Assembly: GCA_910584185.1 (NCBI GenBank)
Contig: CAJTYC010000075.1
Coordinates: forward strand, 1-12,224
Reading direction: 5' to 3'
DNA: 12,224 nucleotides
From: an uncultured Muribaculaceae bacterium
GTDB lineage: Bacteria; Bacteroidota; Bacteroidia; Bacteroidales; Muribaculaceae
This document shows, one piece after another, positions 8,187 to 12,224 of this stretch. Below the pieces are notes generated by a model. The model made no database searches. It was not told the origin of the DNA and was given only the letters and a program-made list of their open reading frames with translations. Position 1 is the first letter of the stretch. Each line of letters begins with the position of its first letter. The position numbers were made by a program, and so were the translations under genes.

Positions 8187-8207
8187 TTTTGCAAATCAGT
8201 TGCAAAA
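8187..8207. promoter_or_regulatory. Inverted repeat (candidate operator) over the susC promoter
   Basis: TTTTGCAA (8187-8194) and TTGCAAAA (8200-8207) form a perfect 8-bp inverted repeat with a 5-base spacer. It overlaps the -7 box at 8203-8210 and the expected transcription start. That is where a repressor dimer, or an activator at an unusual site, would act. The symmetry is seen directly; a regulatory role is inferred. Part of it comes from the TTTG of the -7 box itself. Confidence 0.45.
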
Positions 8208-8210
8208 GTA
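8203..8210 (-). promoter_or_regulatory. Candidate -7 promoter element of the sus operon
   Basis: On the minus strand this reads TACTTTTG, an exact match to the Bacteroidetes -7 consensus TAnnTTTG. At the usual 19-21 base spacing there is no TTTG/TTG -33 element, only CTCT-like sequence. That is consistent with a promoter needing an activator, as is common for glycan-utilisation operons. The transcription start would fall near 8196-8198. Confidence 0.5.
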
Positions 8211-8258
8211 GGCAATTTGACTGAAATTAAGAGAGCGTAACACTTCTTTAACTATGTT

Positions 8259-8285
8259 AATTAACAATTTTAACAATTGTTAATT
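8259..8285. promoter_or_regulatory. AT-rich 10-bp inverted repeat upstream of the sus promoter
   Basis: AATTAACAAT (8259-8268) and ATTGTTAATT (8276-8285) form a perfect 10-bp inverted repeat with a 7-base loop. The motif TTAACAATT occurs directly at 8261-8269 and 8270-8278 and inverted at 8275-8283. That gives three half-sites, plus the palindrome GTTAATTAAC at 8256-8265. The centre lies about 75 bases upstream of the predicted sus start, a common activator position. It could also act as a weak AT-only hairpin after the ABC operon, but it has no U-tract. Confidence 0.5.
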
Positions 8286-8335
8286 CGAAAGTTTTGGCTT
8301 TGGGTTGGTCTGCTTGGTCAGACAGGTCCTTCGTG

Positions 8336-8533
8336 TCTGACTTGTCTGACGTGTCTGACGTGTCTGACTTGTCTGACTGGTCCGACTGGTCTGACTTGTC
8401 CGACTTGTCTGATTTGTCCGACTTGTCTGACTTGTCTGATTTGTCCGACTTGTCTGACTGGTCTTATTGCTCTGACTGGTCTGACTGGTCTGATTGCTCT
8501 GATTGCTCTGACTGGTCTGATTGGTTGGACTTG
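8336..8533. repeat. Array of 22 nine-base tandem units (TCTGACTTG type)
   Basis: Twenty-two consecutive 9-bp units run without interruption. The first six bases are TCT/TCC + GAC/GAT in units 1-21, except unit 15 (TCTTAT); unit 22 is TTGGAC. The last three bases vary among TTG, GTG, TGG and TGC. Degenerate units extend left to about 8309. Most units contain the hyphenated palindrome GTC-N-GAC. Read on the plus strand the array would give (Ser-Asp-Leu/Trp/Val/Cys)n from a TTG-started frame at 8294-8545, but there is no ATG and no ribosome-binding site. It begins 8 bases beyond the permease stop codon and so forms the 3' region of the ABC operon transcript. It has no spacers, so it is not a CRISPR array. 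Confidence 0.9.
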
Positions 8534-8541
8534 CTTTGCTA

Positions 8542-9717
8542 TTAGCGGAAGGATTTCTTTACTCTTCTTTTTATCAGGGCTATGTTGGTTATGATTATTG
8601 CGGTGGTCAGTATCAGGGCTGTCAGGAGCATTGTCAGGGTGCCTCCTGACGTTGCCCCGAGGGCTTTCAGGGGTGGCAGGTAGTAGGCCCGGAGCATGAA
8701 TGTCGTTGCTATTGCGAGCAGCAGGGCTGCCGCTGCGGCTGCGGTGACGAGCGTGGAGTAGGGGCGCTGCACTGTGCGCACCGGGTAGCCGAGCATGAGG
8801 AGGGCGTGGAGCTTGTCGCGGTTTTTCTCCATTATCAGCGACATGGATAGTATGAGTATGAAGAGCGAGAGGAGGGTGATTACTATGCCTATGGCGAGCA
8901 CAATAGCCACGATAATCTTCAGCAGGAATGCGGCGGAGCTTGCTGACTTGTCGCCGGCGAGTTCGAGGTCATGGCTTTCGAGATATTGCTTTATGGCCAC
9001 GTCGCCCGGGCTGCTGACGTCGATTATGAGGCGCTTGGGAGCCGGGGCTCTTGTGCCGAAACGTGCGTTTGCCTCCTGCATGAATGCTTCGGGCACGAGT
9101 ATGGTGTTGAGGCGGTTGGAGAATCCCGCCACGCGGCCCGTGAGGGTGGCTGTGCGGGTGTCGTCGTCAGATGTGAGGGTGAGGGTGAGGGGTATGCTCG
9201 ACATCAGGCCTTCGGAGAGCTGGGGTAGCCCCGCCGACGATGCGAAGCCGAAATTATAGAGGGTGAGGTAGTCTTTGGAGAGGATTATGGGCACTTCGCC
9301 CGAACCGGGGCGGTATTGCCATTGGGCGCGTGGCACGTCTATGAAATCGTCGGGGATTGATTCGAAGAACATGTAGGTGGACATGCCGCGCGAGCCGGTC
9401 TGCACGGATGCGTTGACGCGGAAATCGTTGGCGGTGAAGCGGCCCACGGAGCGTGTCCAGGGCTGGGCCTCGATGTCGGCTATCTCGGCTTCGGAGAAGC
9501 CCATGTCAGACTGGCCGAGGGTGCTGGCCGAGGTGACTTTCTTATTGACCACGAGGTAGTCGGTGCGGATGAACGAGTCGGTGTCGGACCATATGGAGCT
9601 TGCGTCGCTGTAGAACTGCAGGCCTCCGAGCACAATGGCGAGGCCGATGAAATTGGAGAGGATGAAGCCGATGATGCGTCCGGGCGAGGTGTTCTTGCGC
9701 AGAATCTTGGAGATCAT
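8542..9717 (-). CDS. FtsX/MacB-type ABC transporter permease
   Basis: This is a 391-residue inner-membrane protein with the four-helix FtsX/MacB layout. One helix lies near the N-terminus (about 13-35). A large extracytoplasmic domain follows (about 36-262). Three C-terminal helices are at about 264-294, 323-342 and 360-382. The stretch MEKNRDKLHALLMLGYP (296-312) after helix 2 corresponds to the conserved E-x-x-x-LRALG-type loop that touches the ATPase. A frame extending upstream to 9891 gives an Arg/Pro-rich tail lying inside the ATPase gene. I therefore took the ATG at 9715-9717, which overlaps the ATPase stop as ATGA. It should form a mechanotransmission or lipoprotein-handling type ABC complex with the ATPase, rather than a solute channel. 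The substrate is unknown. The stop codon lies 8 bases from the 9-bp repeat array. Confidence 0.85.
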   Translation of the reverse strand: MISKILRKNTSPGRIIGFILSNFIGLAIVLGGLQFYSDASSIWSDTDSFIRTDYLVVNKKVTSASTLGQSDMGFSEAEIADIEAQPWTRSVGRFTANDFRVNASVQTGSRGMSTYMFFESIPDDFIDVPRAQWQYRPGSGEVPIILSKDYLTLYNFGFASSAGLPQLSEGLMSSIPLTLTLTSDDDTRTATLTGRVAGFSNRLNTILVPEAFMQEANARFGTRAPAPKRLIIDVSSPGDVAIKQYLESHDLELAGDKSASSAAFLLKIIVAIVLAIGIVITLLSLFILILSMSLIMEKNRDKLHALLMLGYPVRTVQRPYSTLVTAAAAAALLLAIATTFMLRAYYLPPLKALGATSGGTLTMLLTALILTTAIIITNIALIKRRVKKSFR

Positions 9718-10358
9718 AGGTGCAGGCGGTGGGTGTAGTTGAGGTCTATGTGGTTTCCTACTGATGTGGATATTATGGCGGCACCCTGGCGTTGTGCCTC
9801 CTCGGTGATGAGGTGGGCGGCAGTGCGGTTGTTGTCGGCGTCGAGGTGGCTCACGGGTTCGTCGAGGAGCAGGAAGTCGAATGGCTGGCATATGGCGCGG
9901 ATTATCGCCACGCGCTGCTGCTGGCCTATGGAGAGCCGGGAGGCGGGGTAGTCGCGGCGTGAGGCTATGCCGAGCTGTTCGAGCCAGTGGGCCACCATCT
10001 TGTCGGAGGCGTAGCCGGTGAGGCGGTTCTTTAGCTGTATGTTTTCCCAGGCTGTGAGTTCGGGGAAGAGTGACAGCTCCTGGGGGAGGTAGGCTATGTG
10101 ACGGCGCCGGAGTTCGAGCCAGCGGCCGATTGAGAGGGTGGAGATGTTGGTGTCGTCGAAGAGGATGCGGCCCTCATAGTCGGTGCGCGCGCCGAAGATG
10201 TAGGCGCAGAGCGAGGACTTGCCCCCGCCGCTGGCAGCCTCCACGAGGTAGAGGTTGCCGCGGCTGAAGGATAATGTGGTCTTCCACACCTCGGAGTGGG
10301 GTATCTGCTCAGATGCGAATACCCTTGGGAGGGTGTTCTCGAGGGTTATGGTGTTCAT
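9714..10358 (-). CDS. ABC transporter ATP-binding protein (LolD/MacB-like), atypical ATP site
   Basis: This 214-residue ABC ATPase would drive the permease encoded next. Motifs in order: Walker A AASGGGKSS (41-49), Q-loop LPQ (Gln93), signature LSIGQQQR (142-149), Walker B FLLLDE (162-167) with catalytic Glu167, and D-loop SHLD (170-173). Two sites are off consensus. The first Walker A glycine is Ala. The H-loop, normally T-H-D, reads T-S-V, with Ser199 where the switch histidine is expected; His203 lies four residues later. The start ATG (10356-10358) overlaps the upstream lipoprotein stop as ATGA, and its own stop overlaps the permease ATG the same way. Translation of all three genes is probably coupled. 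Membership of the LolD/MacB/FtsE group is inferred from size and partner type. Confidence 0.9.
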   Translation of the reverse strand: MNTITLENTLPRVFASEQIPHSEVWKTTLSFSRGNLYLVEAASGGGKSSLCAYIFGARTDYEGRILFDDTNISTLSIGRWLELRRRHIAYLPQELSLFPELTAWENIQLKNRLTGYASDKMVAHWLEQLGIASRRDYPASRLSIGQQQRVAIIRAICQPFDFLLLDEPVSHLDADNNRTAAHLITEEAQRQGAAIISTSVGNHIDLNYTHRLHL

Positions 10359-11698
10359 TTCTTGTCGGCGGAGCGCAGTAGGGTCAGGAGGAAGTTTTGG
10401 TCAGCTTGGAGAGACTTTGCGTTGAGGTGCAGCTCGATGCTCGATGATGCCGGCTTCAGGGTCAGGGCGAAGCTCTTGAGCTGGGCTTCGAAGCCCGTTG
10501 ATGAGCCGGGCTTGGGGTTGGCGGCGGCGAGTCCTGCCACTGCGCCCTTGAGGTCGGCGGCGAGTTCGGTCACAGGCGTGTTGCCGGTGAGCTGGCCCTT
10601 GCTGATCTGGAGCATGTTGCCGTCGAGTTTGACGGATAGGCCGAGACCGTCGAGAAATGAGGTGAGCTGGCCGGTGCTCTGGCCGTTGGTGGTCACGGTG
10701 CCTCTGATTGCATTGCCGTCGGTGTCGGAGGCGATGGCCACGGTGCCGTCGATTGCCCCGAGGGCCTGGAGGTATACGCCGAGCAGTGATGCCGACTTAG
10801 ACTGTGTGTCCTTCTGGAGCTGCTCTATGAGCTTGTGGGGTATGCCTATGGCCAAGAGGATATCGGCATTGCCGCCTATCGACTCCATGGTCTTCATGTC
10901 GAGAGCCTGGGAGGCGAGGAGGAACTTGGCTGGTTTCCCCTTGGAGTTGAGGATGCCCATGGAGCCGGTCATCTCACCCTTGTTGAAAGTAAGCTGGAAA
11001 GTGGCGTCGGCAGCGTCGTTGAAGGTGGTCTGCAGGGCCACCTGGAGCATGGCCCGTTGCTGGAAGTCGACCGACGATGCATTGAGCGCGCCGGCGATGT
11101 TGGCCCAGCCCACTATGTCGGAGTCGAACGTGGAGAGTCGTTCGGCGGCAGCGTTAGAGAGGAAAGACTGCTCCTTGGAGAGGGTGGCGAAGTGCTTTGC
11201 CTCGCGCGGGTCTATGGAGTTTGCGTCGAGGTTAACCCAGAACTGGTTGCCCTTGAGGGCCACGTTGGCGCAGATGTCGATGTCATCCTTTACGGCAAAC
11301 TGCTGTTTGGTGATGGAGGTGACGGTCTGCTTGAACTTGTCGGGGTCGGCGGCTATGCCGGTTACATACTTATAGTAACCCTCGGCGAATATTAGCGCCA
11401 CGGAAGGGTCGATGTCGCTCTTGCCGTTGAAGAAAGCCTCGGCGATGGCTTTGGCCTGAGGCGACTTGAAAGAGGCGATGAGCGAGGTGATTTCGTCGGA
11501 GGGGGTGATTTGGTCGTCGCTGACCTTGCATCCGGCCTTTTCGAGCATGGCCTGCACATTGGCGACGGCTACTATTGATGCGTCGGAGGGGACGGTGGCT
11601 AGGAGGTCGGAGGCGTCGGCGCTCTCTGAGCGCTGACAGGATGTGGAGGCCCCTAATATAATAAGGAGGGCGGTGATGAGTGAAAGGAAACGGGTCAT
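10355..11698 (-). CDS. Large lipoprotein of unknown function (DUF4836-like) in an ABC operon
   Basis: This 447-residue protein has a signal peptide and a lipobox ending at Cys21 (LGASTSC-QRSES). There is no acidic run right after the Cys, so a periplasm-facing location is as likely as surface display. The mature start LLATVPSDASIVAVANVQAMLEKAG (about 32-56) resembles the opening of DUF4836-type Bacteroidales lipoproteins (xIPxDAxxVxxxNxxxLLxKxG). This rests on memory, not a search. The rest alternates amphipathic helices and beta strands, with no enzymatic motif seen. It is the first gene of the operon and overlaps the ATPase start by 4 bases, so it is probably a partner or cargo-handling subunit of the ABC complex. 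The ATG at 11696-11698 gives a normal signal peptide. No clear -7/-33 promoter was found, only AT-rich sequence (TATATATA) 20-30 bases upstream. Confidence 0.75.
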   Translation of the reverse strand: MTRFLSLITALLIILGASTSCQRSESADASDLLATVPSDASIVAVANVQAMLEKAGCKVSDDQITPSDEITSLIASFKSPQAKAIAEAFFNGKSDIDPSVALIFAEGYYKYVTGIAADPDKFKQTVTSITKQQFAVKDDIDICANVALKGNQFWVNLDANSIDPREAKHFATLSKEQSFLSNAAAERLSTFDSDIVGWANIAGALNASSVDFQQRAMLQVALQTTFNDAADATFQLTFNKGEMTGSMGILNSKGKPAKFLLASQALDMKTMESIGGNADILLAIGIPHKLIEQLQKDTQSKSASLLGVYLQALGAIDGTVAIASDTDGNAIRGTVTTNGQSTGQLTSFLDGLGLSVKLDGNMLQISKGQLTGNTPVTELAADLKGAVAGLAAANPKPGSSTGFEAQLKSFALTLKPASSSIELHLNAKSLQADQNFLLTLLRSADKK

Positions 11699-11760
11699 GG
11701 TTTCTAAATTTTGGTTTATATATATGATAACGCTGAAATGGATTGAAAAGTCTATTGGGC

Positions 11761-11800
11761 AGGCGAGGATAGGCGAGGATAGGTGAGGTGAGGTAAGGTG
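11761..11800. repeat. AGGNN pentanucleotide repeat upstream of the lipoprotein-ABC operon
   Basis: Eight consecutive 5-bp units of the form AGGNN run here: AGGCG, AGGAT, AGGCG, AGGAT, AGGTG, AGGTG, AGGTA, AGGTG. The first four make an exact 10-bp duplication (AGGCGAGGAT twice). It is strictly G/A-rich on one strand and lies 63-102 bases upstream of the lipoprotein ATG. A change in unit number would alter spacing of upstream elements. Confidence 0.8.
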
Positions 11801-11821
11801 AGAAGAGTCAAATAGAAAGTC

Positions 11822-11845
11822 GGGGCCGACTTTTTGGTCGGCCCC
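11822..11845 (-). terminator. Terminator-type hairpin after tRNA-Tyr
   Basis: A perfect 9-bp GC-rich stem (GGGGCCGAC at 11822-11830, GTCGGCCCC at 11837-11845) surrounds the loop TTTTTG. On the minus strand it lies 32 bases beyond the tRNA-Tyr 3' end and is followed by GACTTTCTATTTG, a modest U-rich tail. An alternative dyad, AAAGTCGG/CCGACTTT (11817-11833), shares one arm, so two pairings compete. Confidence 0.65.
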
Positions 11846-11877
11846 TTGGGGAGTGTTGAGTTGTTATTGTTGTTGAG

Positions 11878-11960
11878 TGGGTGGAGATGGATTCGAACCA
11901 CCGAAGGCGTAAGCCAGCAGATTTACAGTCTGCCCCATTTGGCCACTCTGGTATCCACCC
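11878..11960 (-). tRNA. tRNA-Tyr (anticodon GTA)
   Basis: The 83-base minus-strand sequence folds as a class II tRNA. The 7-bp acceptor pairs GGGTGGA with TCCACCC and the discriminator is A. The anticodon stem GCAGA/TCTGC surrounds loop CTGTAAA with anticodon GTA (plus-strand 11924-11926). A long variable arm is present, and the T-arm has TTCGAAT between GGTGG and CCATC. The long variable arm together with GTA identifies tRNA-Tyr. CCA is not encoded, so it must be added after transcription. Confidence 0.95.
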
Positions 11961-11970
11961 GAAAGTGCTG

Positions 11971-12002
11971 CAAAGTTAATAAAAATTTTTGTACCGGCCA
12001 AA
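11971..12002 (-). promoter_or_regulatory. Promoter of tRNA-Tyr
   Basis: On the minus strand, TTTG (11999-12002), a 20-base spacer, and TAACTTTG (11971-11978) match the Bacteroidetes primary-sigma pattern TTTG-N19-21-TAnnTTTG exactly. The expected transcription start, near 11964, is only a few bases before the tRNA at 11960. Confidence 0.85.
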
Positions 12003-12090
12003 TAAAAACTGGATAAAAGTGCATAAGAGGGGTTAAAAAAATGAGATGAGGGTAAAAACTAAATGAAACATGATGAAAAACGGCAAAAAA

Positions 12091-12122
12091 TTTGGATAAA
12101 AGAAAAAAAAGTATTAATTTTG
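12091..12122 (+). promoter_or_regulatory. Promoter of tRNA-Ser
   Basis: On the plus strand, TTTG (12091-12094), a 20-base spacer, and TAATTTTG (12115-12122) match the Bacteroidetes consensus exactly. An A-rich tract fills the spacer and the sequence just upstream. The start site should fall near 12128, giving a precursor leader of about 45 bases before the tRNA. Confidence 0.85.
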
Positions 12123-12172
12123 CACTGCAAATGGCGCTAAGGCCTGCGAGCGAGCGGCTCGGACATTTGACA

Positions 12173-12224
12173 GGAGAGATGGCAGAGTGGTCGATTGCGG
12201 CGGTCTTGAAAACCGTTGAGGGTC
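12173..12224 (+). tRNA. tRNA-Ser (anticodon TGA), 3' part beyond the window
   Basis: The sequence opens with acceptor arm GGAGAGA, the TG of positions 8-9 and a D-arm (GCAGAGTGGTCGATTGC). An anticodon loop CTTGAAA follows between CGGT and ACCG, giving anticodon TGA. The start of a long variable arm (GAGGGTC) fits a class II serine tRNA. The variable arm, T-arm and 3' acceptor are cut off by the right edge. Confidence 0.9.

Larger units (their letters stand above)
7832..8202 (-). other. Long structured leader / 5' untranslated region of susC
   Basis: No conventional gene lies here. If transcription starts just after the -7 box at 8203-8210, the mRNA carries about 365 bases before the susC ATG. 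The region mixes GC-rich and AT-rich blocks. It includes a hairpin with a 6-bp stem at 8080-8085/8090-8095 (GAGGCC-GTGA-GGCCTC), and CCTCGGGAG (8092-8100) that can pair imperfectly with CTCCGAGG (about 8141-8148). It also holds an ATATATG dyad at 7910-7929 and an A-rich stretch just before the start codon. A weaker alternative -7 (TATGTTTA, 8009-8016) would shorten the leader to about 170 bases. No known riboswitch class is recognised. Confidence 0.5.

Noticed and set aside
8259..8285. Intrinsic terminator of the ABC operon
   Set aside because: The stem is made almost only of A-T pairs and has no U-run on the minus strand (AACATAG follows). It is better treated as a possible protein-binding dyad.
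8336..8533. CRISPR array
   Set aside because: The units are 9 bp and contiguous, without unique spacers, and no cas gene is near.
8294..8545. Plus-strand 83-residue (SDL/SDW)n frame as a confident protein-coding gene
   Set aside because: It has no ATG, no ribosome-binding site and no promoter match. It is kept only as a finding because the variation is mostly silent in this frame.
8277..8594. Plus-strand 105-residue frame of LTC repeats across the 9-bp array
   Set aside because: It starts with TTG, overlaps the permease 3' end in antisense, and exists only because a 9-bp repeat keeps several frames open.
9718..9891. N-terminal extension of the permease
   Set aside because: The extra 58 residues are Arg/Pro-rich and lie inside the ATPase gene in another frame. 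The ATG at 9715-9717 overlaps the ATPase stop as ATGA and opens directly onto the first membrane helix.
10296..11375. 359-residue plus-strand frame opposite the lipoprotein gene
   Set aside because: It is antisense to a gene with signal peptide, lipobox and operon overlap. Its composition is that of a shadow frame, with no recognisable domain.

Overview
The window looks like a chromosomal piece of a Bacteroidales gut bacterium, possibly Muribaculaceae (this family guess is inference). The reasons are a SusC/SusD pair with Bacteroidetes-style lipoproteins, weak or absent Shine-Dalgarno sequences, and two tRNA promoters that match the Bacteroidetes -33/-7 pattern TTTG-N20-TAnnTTTG exactly. Apart from material at the two edges, every gene is on the minus strand, so the window reads biologically from right to left.

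Right edge (about 11,820-12,224): a tRNA-Tyr(GTA) gene on the minus strand and the first part of a tRNA-Ser(TGA) gene on the plus strand. They diverge from an AT-rich spacer, each with its own near-ideal promoter. A strong hairpin lies downstream of tRNA-Tyr.

Middle right (8,542-11,698): a tight three-gene minus-strand operon. It holds a large lipoprotein of unknown function (DUF4836-like), an ABC ATPase with unusual ATP-site residues, and an FtsX/MacB-type permease. Both junctions are 4-base ATGA overlaps, so translational coupling and one shared complex are likely. An AGGNN pentamer repeat lies upstream of the operon.

Middle (7,832-8,541): about 700 bases without a conventional gene. Directly after the permease stop comes a 198-bp array of 22 nine-base units (TCTGACTTG type). 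Next come an AT-rich dyad, a -7 promoter box overlapped by an inverted repeat, and a leader of about 365 bases. The leader holds a possible 42-codon peptide ORF and further dyads, and leads into susC.

Left (146-7,831): a susC-susD-susE-susF-like operon. SusC is the TonB-dependent outer-membrane channel, SusD the surface lid lipoprotein, and the last two are surface glycan-binding lipoproteins. Together they would bind and import a glycan. Resemblance to SusE/SusF hints at an alpha-glucan, but no glycoside hydrolase or regulator gene lies inside the window. A 10-bp GC hairpin separates susE from the susF-like gene, and a bidirectional-looking terminator closes the operon. The first ~130 bases may hold the 3' end of a convergent plus-strand gene.

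The least explained elements are the 9-bp array and the layered structure of the susC leader. No known defence or mobile system was recognised.
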